Positions 1-8,977 of a stretch of 64,000 nt of DNA are shown one piece after another. The DNA is from Candidatus Epilinea brevis (GTDB lineage: Bacteria > Chloroflexota > Anaerolineae > Epilineales > Epilineaceae). The translations under genes and the position numbers were made by a program. The DNA lies in contig JADJUE010000013.1 in the NCBI GenBank assembly GCA_016710785.1, positions 62,001 to 126,000 on the forward strand, in the 5' to 3' direction. The notes beneath the pieces were generated by a model that saw only the letters and a program-made list of their open reading frames with translations, was not told the origin of the DNA and made no database searches. Each line of letters opens with the position of its first letter. Position 1 is the stretch's first letter.

Positions 1-1458
1 GTTCTGCACCAGGAAGTCGCGCACCTGCCGGTCGGCCAAGGGTTCGATCCTGACCTGCGGTACGCGCAAATCGGGTGTCGAGAGGGGCTGACTGTAGTCG
101 AGGCCGCGGCAGCTGAAGATGACGCGGTTGCCCGGGCGCTCCGCCGCCAGCCGCTGCAGCCAGATCTTCCACAGCTGCACCCGTGCGTGCAGGTCCTGTT
201 CGCCGGTCGCCGGCATCTCGTTGAGCGCGTCGAGCAGCAAGATGAGCCGGCCCTGGCCAAGGAGATCTTTGAAGGGCGGAAGCTCCGGGTTGCGGGCGGC
301 CCAGCGATCGGCGAGCCAGCGGTCAGGCGGTGGCGGGGGTTTGCCCGGATCCGCCGCGTACTGATTGAGGCCGATGAAGAAGGTCAGCGGCGCGCGGTCC
401 GGGTCACCGGCGCGCAGGGCGTCGACGGCTAGGTCCAGCTCCAGCCGACGCAGCAAGGTGCTCTTGCCGCTGCCCGGGGGACCCAGCAGGACGAGTGCCG
501 GATCCGGCAAGGCGGCCAGGAGCGCCTGCAGGTCTCCGCCGCGTTCGGCTGCTTCCTCCCAGCGACCTTGCGGTGCCTGCTCCCCCTGATCGAGGAGCAG
601 GGTCAGGCCCACGAAGCGCTTGTCGAGGCGGTAACGCGGCTGGCTCCATTCGGCGACCCGGCCGAGACGGTACTCCCGCTGGCTGGCTGGCTTGTGCCGC
701 GCCGCGGCCAGTACCTGCTCCTTGGTCAGCACGACCTGGCCCTGATCACCGCGCAGCACCTGGGAAAGGGCCTCGAAAGTCTCGGGCACCGTCCGGTTCA
801 GCACCGTGGCGCCCGAATTGGGCGAAGGGTCCGCGCCGGTCTCGCGCCAGTCGACGACCATGACGCGGTCTTCCGCCCCGATGGCGCCGGCGCTGCGCAG
901 CGCGCGCGTGTCGTCCGGCAGGCCGGCGATGACCACCTGGGCGATCCGTTCGGCCTGCCCCAGGTCGCGCAGGCGGTGCTCGCCCAGGTCGCGAAAGCGC
1001 AGGCCTGGAAGGGGCTCCAAGGTCTCGAGCAGAGCGCGCGACACCGCTGAGACCAGGAGCTGTGCGCCGTTGGCGGCGGCCTCGATCCGCGCGCAGCGGT
1101 TGACCGGTGGACCGAAGTAGTCCCCCTCGCGCTCGGCGGCCTCGCCGGTATGCAGGCCCATGCGCACCTTGATGGGCGGGAAGCCGTCGCCGAAGCGCGT
1201 CCACTCCTCCGATGTCACGGCCCGCTGGGCGTCCACGGCCGCTGCCAGGCCGGCGCGCGGGTCGCGAAAGGCCACGCAGAACGCGTCGCCGACAGTCTTG
1301 AACACGAAACCGCCCTGCCGCTCGACGGCGGCACGCAGCAGCGCGTCATGACGCTCGAGGGCGGCGCGCATGGCCGCTGGGTGGCGGTCCCAGCGCTCGG
1401 TGCTGCCTTCGATATCGGTGAAGAGGAAGGTGACGGTGCCGGATGGTGGCTGCGTCAT
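1..1458 (-). CDS. Class III adenylate/guanylate cyclase fused to NACHT NTPase (C-terminus cut by window edge)
   Basis: 486 codons are visible, from an ATG at 1458 with no stop before base 1, so the gene continues to the left. Residues 1-200 are a class III nucleotide cyclase domain: the FLFTDIEGST motif (residues 11-20) carries the first metal aspartate (D15), and VGDAF supplies the second (D58). After a linker, residues about 325-480 are a P-loop NTPase with Walker A GPPGSGKST (326-334), the Walker-B-like LLLDALNEMP (D410) and a sensor-like IFSCRGLDY, the pattern of NACHT/STAND ATPases. Proteins of this family usually end in a sensor or repeat domain such as WD40 or HEAT, which would lie outside the window. 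A cytoplasmic ligand-gated signalling role is inferred; whether the cyclase domain is active is unknown. I saw no signal peptide or membrane segment in the visible part. Confidence 0.88.
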   Translation of the reverse strand, partial: MTQPPSGTVTFLFTDIEGSTERWDRHPAAMRAALERHDALLRAAVERQGGFVFKTVGDAFCVAFRDPRAGLAAAVDAQRAVTSEEWTRFGDGFPPIKVRMGLHTGEAAEREGDYFGPPVNRCARIEAAANGAQLLVSAVSRALLETLEPLPGLRFRDLGEHRLRDLGQAERIAQVVIAGLPDDTRALRSAGAIGAEDRVMVVDWRETGADPSPNSGATVLNRTVPETFEALSQVLRGDQGQVVLTKEQVLAAARHKPASQREYRLGRVAEWSQPRYRLDKRFVGLTLLLDQGEQAPQGRWEEAAERGGDLQALLAALPDPALVLLGPPGSGKSTLLRRLELDLAVDALRAGDPDRAPLTFFIGLNQYAADPGKPPPPPDRWLADRWAARNPELPPFKDLLGQGRLILLLDALNEMPATGEQDLHARVQLWKIWLQRLAAERPGNRVIFSCRGLDYSQPLSTPDLRVPQVRIEPLADRQVRDFLVQN

Positions 1459-1543
1459 GTGGCCCTCGGGTCCCGATCGTTGCGGCGGTGCTCCCGGCGG
1501 ATCGCGGTGCGAATTCCGATGGGGCACGGCCGAGCGGTCCTGC

Positions 1544-2908
1544 TCAGGGACCTACGGCCGCGGCGAGGGCTGGCGCGAAGCGGCCCAGCCCCCCGTTCAG
1601 GTCGCGGCGATCCGCCGGCTCGACATGCCGCAGCAGGCTGCGGTAGGACACGCAATGGTGCAAGGGCAGGATGATCTCGTTGAGCCTCCAGGCCTCTTCC
1701 AGGCGGTCCCGCGAAACCAAGGACTGCCAGACCTCCAGGTAGACGGCCCGCCATTCGGCTGCCAGTTCCGGGTCCTCGGCCCTGAATGGAACCAGGAGAT
1801 CCACCATCGGCGGTCCGATGCAGGCGTCGGTCCAGTCGATAAACACCGGAGTGTCGCCGCGCAGCAAGGCATTGCCGAAATGCAGGTCGCCATGCACCAG
1901 GGCCGCGGGCAGGGCGAGCGCGGCCAGGCGGTCGATGGCGCGGCGGATCTCTCCTTCGGCCCGGCGTAGGCGCTCCAGTTCAGCGGGTTCAACCGCCGCC
2001 GCGGTGAGCGGATCCGCCAGCAGCGGCGACACTTCGTCCGCCAGCCCTTCCAGGCGCCGGTCGATGCAGCCGGCGGCCAACAGGCCATCCACCTGGCCGG
2101 CGCTGGCCAACTGCAACGCGGCATGGTCGCGGGCCAGGCGCAGGGTGAGCGCGCGGCGCTCGGTGGCGGAGAGCGACTTGTACTGGATGAGGGTCGGCCC
2201 GTCGTCCTCCATGAGCAGCCAGCCGGGTCCGGGCCGCGCGGCCAGCACCCGCGGCATGCAATCCGGAAAGCGCCGGGCCAGGTCCGCGGTCATGCGCGCC
2301 TCGTCGACGAAGAGCGGCGGCGCGGGGGCGGCTACCTTGAGGTAGGCCGATCCCTGATCGGTCTCCTGCTGGTACACAGCGGCGAGGCACCAAACCTTCA
2401 CCGGACGCGGCTCGCCGCGGGGCGCCCGGCCGGACCGCGCCAGCGCGTCGTCCATCCAGCCGCGCAGCTCGCTCCACCAGCCAGAGCGTTCGACGGCCCA
2501 GGGCGGCCTGAACGTCGGGGTCGGGCGCTCGGCCAGCGCCGGGAAGAGGTCTCGCATGGCCGAGCGCGTCCATTCGTCCGCGATTTCCGCCGTCGCGGCC
2601 GGGCCGATCCAGTGCCAGCCGGCGGGGGCCCGATCCGGCGCTTCGCCCACCAGTTCCGCCAGGAACAGCACCCGCCGCTCCGCTAGGGCAGCGTCGCCGG
2701 ATGGATCCGGCTCATCCTTGGCGGCCAGCCGCCGCAGCAGCCGGACCGGTCGCCCGAGCGCGGCCGCCAAGGCGTCGCCCAAGGGCCCATGCTCGGCATG
2801 CCAATGCGCGGTTGCGAGGCGGGCCGTGGGCAGTTCCACGGCGTCGGCCAGGGCCAGCACCTGGTCCTGGTACGGGTGCAGGACTGCGGCGATGAGGGTG
2901 GTAGGCAT
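1544..2908 (-). CDS. Aminoglycoside phosphotransferase (APH)-fold kinase family protein
   Basis: 454-residue protein. The C-terminal half has the APH/choline-kinase catalytic signature: V-HGDLHFGN with catalytic D341 and the metal-binding FIDWTDA with D358. A phosphate-binding-lobe region precedes it (LLMEDDGPTLIQYKSL). The first 120 residues look like a separate small alpha/beta domain with no family I can name. The reading frame is open further upstream to 3049, but that stretch is Pro/Arg-rich and unlike coding sequence, so I chose the ATG at 2908 (MPTTLIAAV). The substrate is unknown; such proteins phosphorylate small alcohols, amino sugars or antibiotics. The gene stands alone, downstream of and on the same strand as nothing obvious. 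Confidence 0.8.
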   Translation of the reverse strand: MPTTLIAAVLHPYQDQVLALADAVELPTARLATAHWHAEHGPLGDALAAALGRPVRLLRRLAAKDEPDPSGDAALAERRVLFLAELVGEAPDRAPAGWHWIGPAATAEIADEWTRSAMRDLFPALAERPTPTFRPPWAVERSGWWSELRGWMDDALARSGRAPRGEPRPVKVWCLAAVYQQETDQGSAYLKVAAPAPPLFVDEARMTADLARRFPDCMPRVLAARPGPGWLLMEDDGPTLIQYKSLSATERRALTLRLARDHAALQLASAGQVDGLLAAGCIDRRLEGLADEVSPLLADPLTAAAVEPAELERLRRAEGEIRRAIDRLAALALPAALVHGDLHFGNALLRGDTPVFIDWTDACIGPPMVDLLVPFRAEDPELAAEWRAVYLEVWQSLVSRDRLEEAWRLNEIILPLHHCVSYRSLLRHVEPADRRDLNGGLGRFAPALAAAVGP

Positions 2909-3099
2909 GGGGTGGAATGATACCTCGTTCAGGCGGCTCAGGCTCCCCGTCCACACGGGTTCGTGAACGGGAGGTTGACGCGGAACCGGGTTGGGCCTAC
3001 GGTCAACCCACTGGTGTGTGGCTGAAGGGCAGGCCGATGATCCGGTCAAAGGTGGCTGGACGATGACTTGCCTGGTCGAGAATGGATGAGGAGCCTGCT

Positions 3100-4770
3100 A
3101 TGCGCACCTACCGACTGCCCGCCATCGCCCTGCTGAGCCTTGCCGCAATCGCGGCGACGGGCGTCCAATTCGCTGCTTCGGCACGCTCATCGGGGTGGGC
3201 CGCGCCACGAGGTGCGCGCCTCACGTCCGATCGCCGGCAGCCTGTCGGGCTCCTACAGGACGTCACGGTCACGCCCGACCCGCGGCCCAACCTCGTCGTC
3301 TCGCGCGGCTACTGGCTGGTCAAGGGTCGCAACATCTCGACGGTTCAGCGTTGCATCAACGGTGACGGCGGCGGCATCCAGCAAGGCCTCCACCTATGCG
3401 TCGAGAACGACGGCAATGCGCCGTCCGGCCCCTTCATCGTCGTCGCCGACAATGCCCCGACGCGCCCGCTCCTCGCGACCGGCGGGCTGGCGGTGAACGA
3501 GACGCTCTGCGCTCCTGTCGATGTGGCACCCGGCATCGGGCTGGTCGTTGACGCGCTCGATGCCGTGGCTGAGTCGAGCGAGGACGACAACTGGCTGCCG
3601 CCGGTGCCCGTACCGACGCTGCAAGCCGTCGCCCTCCCCACCTGCGTGCCGCATCCGACGCCGCTGGCCGAGCTTTCAGGCAGCGGCTGGAAGGGCTTCA
3701 TCGACACCCAAGGCTTCGGCTGCTGGCCTTCCCATCTGCCGACCAAGGTCAATTCCGGGGTACGTGTGGCCAACGACGGCGAGTTGGCCGCCGGGCCGTT
3801 CCGCGTCGGTCCCCCCGACTGGTCGATCCCTGACCTGCCGGCTGACTCCCACCGGGCGATCAACGACGGCAAGGTCGACTGGCCGATGTCGTCCACCATC
3901 GACGCTGACAACTCCGTGCCCGAGCACGACGAGTCCAACAACACCATCAACTTCCTGCGCGCCACCGCGCCGGCGACCTGCACGCCAGGACCCACCCGCA
4001 CGCCCCAGCCCGAGCCGATTGTCGTCATCGATCGCGCCGAGTACCGCCACATGGGCTTAGATGACGCCTGCCCGCCGGCCTTGACCGCCCCGCGGGTCCA
4101 CGTCCGCGTGGCAAACGTCGGCGACAGCCCGGCGCTGCGGCTGGCCGTCCATGCCGACAGCGGCGCCGCGCCGCGCGAGGTCACCCACCTGGCCCCAGGC
4201 GCGCACGTCGACATCGAGCCCTTCGATGCGCCCGTCCGCCATGTGCGTGTCGTCGTCGCCGACCGCTTCGGCAGCGACCAGCTGGGTGTCGGCAGGCGCA
4301 TCGCCCAGGTGACCCTGACGCCGCCCCCGACCTGCACGCCGGTCCTGACACCGGCGTCCCGCCGGCCCGACCTGCGACCTCTATACAACTACGTCTTCCC
4401 GCGCTGCACCGGGGTCGACGGTCGGCCAGTCCCTCCCGTCGGACTGCGGCTGTGCGTGGCCAATGACGGAGATGCCGCGGCGATGGGCTTCGTCGTTCAG
4501 ATTCGACGCTCCGGCGGATCCGAGGATGTGGCGATCGACCAGCTCGACGGCGGCAAGACGGTCTGTCTGCCGGCGCTGAGGGACCTACCGCGCGAGGTTG
4601 CGGTCGATCCCGACAACCGCGTCGCCGAGTCGGACGAGACGAACAACGTCGCGGTGATCATTCAGCCGACATACCCGCAGCTCGCGACCTGCACGCCCGA
4701 CCTGCCGCCGACTGCTACGACACCCGTCGGTCCACACGGGCGGCTGTTCGCCCCCATGGTCGGCCGATGA
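3100..4770 (+). CDS. Secreted CARDB-repeat protein with LPLL-type C-terminal tail
   Basis: 556 residues from the ATG at 3100, which has a GGATGAGGAG ribosome-binding site seven bases upstream. An N-terminal signal sequence (hydrophobic core ALLSLAAIAATGVQFAA) is followed by about four CARDB-like Ig-fold repeats. The repeats are recognisable by the closing pattern D-x-D-N-x-V-x-E-x-x-E-x-N-N (for example VDPDNRVAESDETNN) and by paired cysteines in each repeat. They are separated by short Thr/Pro linkers that begin TCTP. The protein ends GRLFAPMVGR, one of several similar C-termini in this window. It is probably an extracellular adhesive or scaffold protein. It overlaps the next gene by four bases (ATGA), so the two are likely co-translated. 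Confidence 0.82.
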   Translation: MRTYRLPAIALLSLAAIAATGVQFAASARSSGWAAPRGARLTSDRRQPVGLLQDVTVTPDPRPNLVVSRGYWLVKGRNISTVQRCINGDGGGIQQGLHLCVENDGNAPSGPFIVVADNAPTRPLLATGGLAVNETLCAPVDVAPGIGLVVDALDAVAESSEDDNWLPPVPVPTLQAVALPTCVPHPTPLAELSGSGWKGFIDTQGFGCWPSHLPTKVNSGVRVANDGELAAGPFRVGPPDWSIPDLPADSHRAINDGKVDWPMSSTIDADNSVPEHDESNNTINFLRATAPATCTPGPTRTPQPEPIVVIDRAEYRHMGLDDACPPALTAPRVHVRVANVGDSPALRLAVHADSGAAPREVTHLAPGAHVDIEPFDAPVRHVRVVVADRFGSDQLGVGRRIAQVTLTPPPTCTPVLTPASRRPDLRPLYNYVFPRCTGVDGRPVPPVGLRLCVANDGDAAAMGFVVQIRRSGGSEDVAIDQLDGGKTVCLPALRDLPREVAVDPDNRVAESDETNNVAVIIQPTYPQLATCTPDLPPTATTPVGPHGRLFAPMVGR

Positions 4771-5438
4771 AGCGGTCGCGTCGCACCGGCTTGCAGCAAC
4801 CGCTGCCGCTCTTGGGCCTGATGGTCCTGTTGTTCGTGGCCTGGACCCTGCTGCAGCAGGACGAGCCCGGCAAGGCTCCGCCCTTGCTGCCCGCTGCGGC
4901 GACCCCTGAGGCGCCATCGGGAGACGCGACCGCGACCGATGGCCTGCCTGAGGAGCCGCCGACCCGGCTGCCGCCGGCGCCGGTCGCGACGGACCTTCCC
5001 GCACCGGAGGTCCCCACCGATGCGGCCACGGCCGACGAGCCGGCCCAGGACCTGATGCTCGATGCTTCCTTAGCGGTATTGGACGAGGTCAACGCCCTTC
5101 GCCGTGAGGCGGGCCTGCCCGAGCTGCAGATGGCCCCCGCGCTCCTGGCCTCCGCGCAGGCGCACAGCGCGGACATGGCGGCCGGCGACTTCTGCGATCA
5201 CCAGGGCAGCGACGGCCGCAACGCCACGGAACGCATGCGAGCTGCGGGCTTCAACGGGGTGTTCACCGGGGAGAACATCGCCTGCGGCAACAAGACCGCG
5301 GCGCAGGCCGTGGCGTCCTGGACGGACGACGACCTGCACCGCGACAATGTCTTGGGGCCGCGTTATCGCTACGCCGGCGTCGGGGTGGCGCCCGGACGCT
5401 ACGGGCCCAGTTGGACCTTGGACCTGGGGAGCGATTGA
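4767..5438 (+). CDS. CAP (SCP/PR1/YkwD-like) domain extracellular protein
   Basis: 223 residues. A positively charged N-terminus and one hydrophobic helix (LLGLMVLLFVAWTLL) form a signal anchor. About 70 residues of Pro/Ala/Thr-rich linker follow. The C-terminal 130 residues are a CAP domain with the family landmarks AQAHSADMA, CDHQGSDGRN, FTGENIACG and YRYAGVGV, including the His and Glu positions of the CAP cavity. CAP proteins are secreted and bind lipids or the cell wall; the exact role here is unknown. The start overlaps the stop of the CARDB-protein gene, so the pair forms a two-gene operon of exported proteins. Confidence 0.87.
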   Translation: MKRSRRTGLQQPLPLLGLMVLLFVAWTLLQQDEPGKAPPLLPAAATPEAPSGDATATDGLPEEPPTRLPPAPVATDLPAPEVPTDAATADEPAQDLMLDASLAVLDEVNALRREAGLPELQMAPALLASAQAHSADMAAGDFCDHQGSDGRNATERMRAAGFNGVFTGENIACGNKTAAQAVASWTDDDLHRDNVLGPRYRYAGVGVAPGRYGPSWTLDLGSD

Positions 5439-5462
5439 ATCAAGGCCTGCGGGCTGGGCGAC

Positions 5463-6476
5463 TTACCAGGCGCCCGGCGTCGGCCCGTCCTCGACCTTGT
5501 TCGGCACCGAGTTCCGCGCGCCCAACAGCACGAGGGCCAGCAGGGCGACCAAGGGGACGAGGACCAGGATGGGCGAGGGAGCCATGGCGAGTTTGGGACC
5601 GCCGCCGGTCTGGGGTAGGCCCTTGGGCTGTTCGACCACGGTGGAGGTCTTGACGGCGTAGATGCCCATGTCCTGCTCGGCGGGCATGGCGGCCTTGAGC
5701 ACCAGGCCCAGCGGCGCATAGACCTCCAGCGCTGAGCTGCCCAGGTTCTTGATCACCAGCGTTCCGCTGCCGTAATACGGCGCGTCGCCGGGCAGGGCCT
5801 TGGGGGCCGAGGCTTCCATCCAGCCTTCCACGCTCGCCGAGACCTTGCCATCACGGATGGCTTCGTCAAGCGGCACGCCCTTGCTGCTCAAGGCGGCGGT
5901 GCTCTGGTCCTTGGCGCTCGCCGTCAAGGCCTTGGCCCCGCTGAGGTCCACGTCGGTCTCGTAGTAGCCGTACTTGCCGGCGATGGCGTTCCAAACGGCC
6001 AGCTGGGTCTGCAGGACATCGCTGCTGCCGGTGCCGCTCAAGGCCGCGGCCTTCAGCACCTTGACGGCATCATCGGTGGTCCGACCGCTGGAAACGTTCA
6101 CGGACTTGGGGAAGGGCTCCCCGAAATTCAAGCAGAAGGCGTTGAAGGGCAGTCGGGCCTCGCCTCCCGCGGGGATGCTGACGCTGGCTTCGCTGACGAC
6201 GGTCTGGCGCGCGGCGGTCACGACCGCTGCGGCGGCCGTGGTGGGCGCGACCATGACCGGAGCGGCGGCGGTGGTGGGGGCGACAGCCATTGTTGGAGCG
6301 ATGGCCACGGTAGGGGCAACGGTCATTGTTGGAGCGACGGCCACGGTCGGGGCGATGGTAGTGATCGGCTCGGTGGCCATCGTTGGTGCGGCGGTCTGAG
6401 CGTCGGCGATGGACATGCCACTGCTGAGCGTGAAGGCGGCCAACAGGCCACCGAGCAGAAGGGAGCGACTGGTCAT
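5463..6476 (-). CDS. LPxTG-type cell-surface protein with Ala-Pro-Thr repeat stalk
   Basis: 337 residues from the ATG at 6476, which has a GGAGG ribosome-binding site. A signal peptide (LLLGGLLAAFTLSSGMSIADAQ) is followed by a low-complexity stalk of roughly ten six-residue units of the form A-P-T-x-A-V (residues about 28-85). A folded domain of about 190 residues, which I do not recognise, comes next. The C-terminus has LPQTG at residues 287-291, then a hydrophobic segment (PILVLVPLVALLALVLL) and a short weakly basic tail, the layout of a sortase substrate. This implies covalent anchoring to a wall polymer in a single-membrane cell. The open frame continues upstream to 7643 only as antisense of the hydrolase gene, so I excluded that part. 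No sortase gene lies in this window. Confidence 0.8.
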   Translation of the reverse strand: MTSRSLLLGGLLAAFTLSSGMSIADAQTAAPTMATEPITTIAPTVAVAPTMTVAPTVAIAPTMAVAPTTAAAPVMVAPTTAAAAVVTAARQTVVSEASVSIPAGGEARLPFNAFCLNFGEPFPKSVNVSSGRTTDDAVKVLKAAALSGTGSSDVLQTQLAVWNAIAGKYGYYETDVDLSGAKALTASAKDQSTAALSSKGVPLDEAIRDGKVSASVEGWMEASAPKALPGDAPYYGSGTLVIKNLGSSALEVYAPLGLVLKAAMPAEQDMGIYAVKTSTVVEQPKGLPQTGGGPKLAMAPSPILVLVPLVALLALVLLGARNSVPNKVEDGPTPGAW

Positions 6477-6821
6477 GGGAGGGACCTCCGTAAGGGCTAA
6501 GGCGCAAGGATGGATGCATGAGCCCGGACCGGCGTCCAGGCGCGCGACAAGGCTCCTGCGGAGCCCCATGGCGATGGTATCACCGCGGCTGAGGGCGGAC
6601 AAAGGCCATCTGGCCGATCTTCCCCTCCACCGCATGGGCAGATCGCAGGCCCGACGACTGGCGGATGGAGTCAGGGGACAGGTCTCGAGCGCTATCATGT
6701 CGGAGCAGGGTTCGCCCTTGGATGTTGCATCGTTGCCTTGGCCAGCCAACTGGATGGGGCAACGCGATGGATCATCCCACCGCTGACCACCCATCTCCCC
6801 CAGGAAGAAAGTGAGCATCGT
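6477..6821. other. Divergent intergenic region, 345 bp
   Basis: This spacer separates the minus-strand LPxTG gene from the plus-strand hydrolase and must hold both promoters. On the plus strand the only -10-like hexamer I see is TATCAT at 6693-6698, with no convincing -35. On the minus strand TGATACCAT near 6585-6593 could be an extended -10. Next to the LPxTG start, GGAGG-GA-CCTCC could fold and mask that gene's ribosome-binding site. No small gene or RNA is evident. Confidence 0.4.
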
Positions 6822-7631
6822 ATGAGTCAAGTCCAGTTGGGCGACATCCGCATGGCGGTCGAGTTGAAGGGTGATGCGGGGATGCCGCTGGTCCTGCTGC
6901 ACGGCTTCCCGCTGGACCACGACATGTGGCGGCATCAGATCGACGCCCTGTCGGCCAGGGTCCAGGTCATCGCGCCCGACCTGCGCGGGTTCGGGCAGAG
7001 CGACCTCGGCAGCGGCCCCGTGACCATGGAGCGTATGGCGGATGACATCGGCGCCCTCCTGGATGGCCTGGGTGTCAGCGAGCCTGTGGTGTTGGCGGGA
7101 TTCTCGATGGGCGGCTACGTGGCGTTCCAGTTCTGCAAGCGCTTTCCCGATCGGGTGCGGGGCCTGATCCTCTGCGACACGCGCGCCGTGGCCGACAGCC
7201 CCGAGGCCGCAGCCGGGCGGGCCCAGACAGCGGCCAAGGTGCTGGAACATGGCGCGGGCGTGACGGCGGAAGCCATGCTGCCCAAGATGTTCGGGCCCGG
7301 GACCGCTGCCGCGAACCCGGAGCTCGTCGCCCAGACGCGAGCGATGATGCTGGCCTGCCCGCCCGCGGGTATCGCCGCCGCCCTGCACGCCATGGCCGCG
7401 CGCAGCGACGCGCGAGCCCTGTTGCCGACCCTCCGCGTGCCATGCCTGGTGCTGGTGGGCGAGCATGACCCCATCTCCAGCGCGGCGGAAATGCGCGAGA
7501 TCGCCGAAGCCATCCACGGGGCCGACTACCATGTCGTGCCGGAAGCCGGACATCTGGCGCCGATGGAAAAGCCGGCGGAAGTGAACGCCGCCATCGAGCG
7601 CTTCATCGCCGGCCTGCCTGCGGTTGGCTAG
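6822..7631 (+). CDS. Alpha/beta-fold hydrolase
   Basis: 269 residues from the ATG at 6822 (MSQVQLGD). The alpha/beta hydrolase landmarks are present in order: the oxyanion strand LVLLHGFPLDHDMW, the PDLRGFGQSD loop, the nucleophile elbow GFSMGG with S95, the acid strand LVGEHDP and the catalytic histidine in EAGHLAPMEKP. The size and lack of a signal peptide point to a soluble cytoplasmic esterase or lactonase-type enzyme; the substrate cannot be read from sequence. An upstream extension to 6738 exists but has no family similarity. The stop is ten bases before the pyrophosphatase start, so the two probably form an operon. Confidence 0.85.
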   Translation: MSQVQLGDIRMAVELKGDAGMPLVLLHGFPLDHDMWRHQIDALSARVQVIAPDLRGFGQSDLGSGPVTMERMADDIGALLDGLGVSEPVVLAGFSMGGYVAFQFCKRFPDRVRGLILCDTRAVADSPEAAAGRAQTAAKVLEHGAGVTAEAMLPKMFGPGTAAANPELVAQTRAMMLACPPAGIAAALHAMAARSDARALLPTLRVPCLVLVGEHDPISSAAEMREIAEAIHGADYHVVPEAGHLAPMEKPAEVNAAIERFIAGLPAVG

Positions 7632-7641
7632 GAGTCGCGCC

Positions 7642-8271
7642 ATGACCCATGCGCAGTTCCACCACTTCCGACCCCATCCCTGGCACGGGCTGCCCGCCGG
7701 CCCCCAGGCTCCGGAACGGGTTTCGGCCTACATCGAGATCACGCCCTTCGACCTGGTGAAGTATGAGGTGGACAAGGCCAGCGGGTACCTGCGCGTGGAC
7801 CGCCCGCAGCGAACCTCATCGCAGCCGCCCAGCCTATATGGTTTCATCCCGCGCACCTATTGCGGTACGCGGGTCTGTGGTCTGAGCGAGGGTTCGCAGC
7901 GCGGCGACGGTGATCCGTTGGACATCTGCGTCATCAGCGAGCGGCCGATCGCGCGGGCCGAGGTGCTGTTGACCGTTCGGCCCGTCGGCGGTCTGCAGAT
8001 GATCGATCACGGCGAAGCCGACGACAAGATCGTCGCCGTCCTGGAAGGCGACCTGATCTGGGGAGCGGCACAGACCATCGCCGAGATTCCGGCCATCCTG
8101 CTGGAGCGCCTGCAGCATTACTTCCTGACCTACAAGCTGGTCCCCGGTCAACAAGAGGCCGTGGCCATCCGGCGGGTCTATGACCGCGACCACGCCGCAC
8201 GGGTCATTGTGGCGGCGCAGGAGGACTACCTGGAGCAGTTCGGCAACGAGGCGTCGTCAACCGAGCTCTGA
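7642..8271 (+). CDS. ppa: Inorganic pyrophosphatase (family I)
   Basis: 209 residues from the ATG at 7642; the ribosome-binding site (AGGAG) overlaps the stop codon of the upstream gene. It hydrolyses PPi to two phosphates in the cytoplasm and so pulls biosynthetic reactions forward. The family landmarks are clear: YEVDKASGYLRVDRP, YGFIPRTYC, the metal-binding GDGDPLDICV and the DHGEADDKIVAV segment. The C-terminal extension is slightly longer than in E. coli Ppa. The extra six codons upstream of the chosen start lie inside the hydrolase gene and are unlikely to be used. Confidence 0.93.
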   Translation: MTHAQFHHFRPHPWHGLPAGPQAPERVSAYIEITPFDLVKYEVDKASGYLRVDRPQRTSSQPPSLYGFIPRTYCGTRVCGLSEGSQRGDGDPLDICVISERPIARAEVLLTVRPVGGLQMIDHGEADDKIVAVLEGDLIWGAAQTIAEIPAILLERLQHYFLTYKLVPGQQEAVAIRRVYDRDHAARVIVAAQEDYLEQFGNEASSTEL

Positions 8272-8371
8272 ACCAGCGCTGGAGCGCTCCGTTCGTCCCT
8301 TTGGCCGCGCTGGTATTGGGGAGAGCCGCTCCCCGTTCGCTTCCGTGCCACCTGATTGGCAGGACGAGCAA

Positions 8372-8416
8372 CGGCCGGATCCAAGGGCGATTCGATGCGC
8401 TCCCTGAATCCGGCCG
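8372..8416. terminator. Inverted repeat between convergent genes
   Basis: A perfect 9-bp stem, CGGCCGGAT (8372-8380) with ATCCGGCCG (8408-8416), encloses a 27-base loop that can itself pair (AGGG with CCCT). It lies between the convergent ppa and META-lipoprotein genes, where a bidirectional terminator is expected. There is no U-tract, so the role is uncertain. Confidence 0.35.
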
Positions 8417-8440
8417 CGTGACGATGCAGGTCGTCGGTGC

Positions 8441-8977
8441 TCAGTCCTTGAAGTTCATCGCGCCTTCGTTGTTGACCAGACCGATCGTCAACTCCTCACC
8501 CTCTACCAGGTAGGTGTCGGACTTCTGCAGCTGCTCGATGAAGGCGTCGGCCATCGAGCCCTCGGCGCAAGCGTCGGTGGAGATGACCTTCAGGTCGAAG
8601 ATCAGTCGGGTATCGTCGGCCGTGTAGGTGCCGCCTGCAGTCTTGCAGTCGGCCTTGACCGCCACCGAGCCGCCGGGCACGAAGGTGACCGTGTAGTCGC
8701 TGGGCATAGGCGACATGGTCGAGCTGTCACCCGGCCCCGTCGAACCTTCCCACTGCCAGACCTGCGCCGAGAGGCGGTTCTCGATGTCCTGGGCGGCGCC
8801 TGCAATGGCGTCGCCGGCTTCCGATCCGGCTGTCGCCAGGTTCGATCCGGCAGTTGCCACAGCGACATCGGCTGTAGCGCCGGCTTCCTGCAGGCTGTCG
8901 GCGCCTTCCGGCCCCGGGCTGCGGCACGCGCCGCCAACCATGGCCAGTAGACCGAGCATCAGAATGTGCTGCTTCAT
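8441..8977 (-). CDS. META-domain (HslJ-like) lipoprotein
   Basis: 178 residues from an ATG preceded by AGGAG. The N-terminus is a lipoprotein signal with lipobox VGGAC, so the mature protein should start at that cysteine and be tethered to the outer face of the membrane. An Ala-rich spacer leads to a META domain: W-Q-W-E, then YTVTFVPGGSVAVKADC, GTYTADDTRLIFDL, a conserved cysteine pair and FIEQLQKSDTYLVEGEELTI. META domains occur in HslJ and related envelope proteins of uncertain function. The gene appears monocistronic. Confidence 0.82.
   Translation of the reverse strand: MKQHILMLGLLAMVGGACRSPGPEGADSLQEAGATADVAVATAGSNLATAGSEAGDAIAGAAQDIENRLSAQVWQWEGSTGPGDSSTMSPMPSDYTVTFVPGGSVAVKADCKTAGGTYTADDTRLIFDLKVISTDACAEGSMADAFIEQLQKSDTYLVEGEELTIGLVNNEGAMNFKD

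Noticed and set aside
3345..4388. Minus-strand 347-codon frame, Ser/Thr/Gly-rich
   Set aside because: It is antisense to the CARDB-repeat gene.
6477..7643. Upstream half of a very long minus-strand open frame (5463-7643)
   Set aside because: It is antisense to the clear alpha/beta hydrolase gene, rich in His/Gln/Arg, and lacks similarity to any family. Only the part from 6476 down is a gene.
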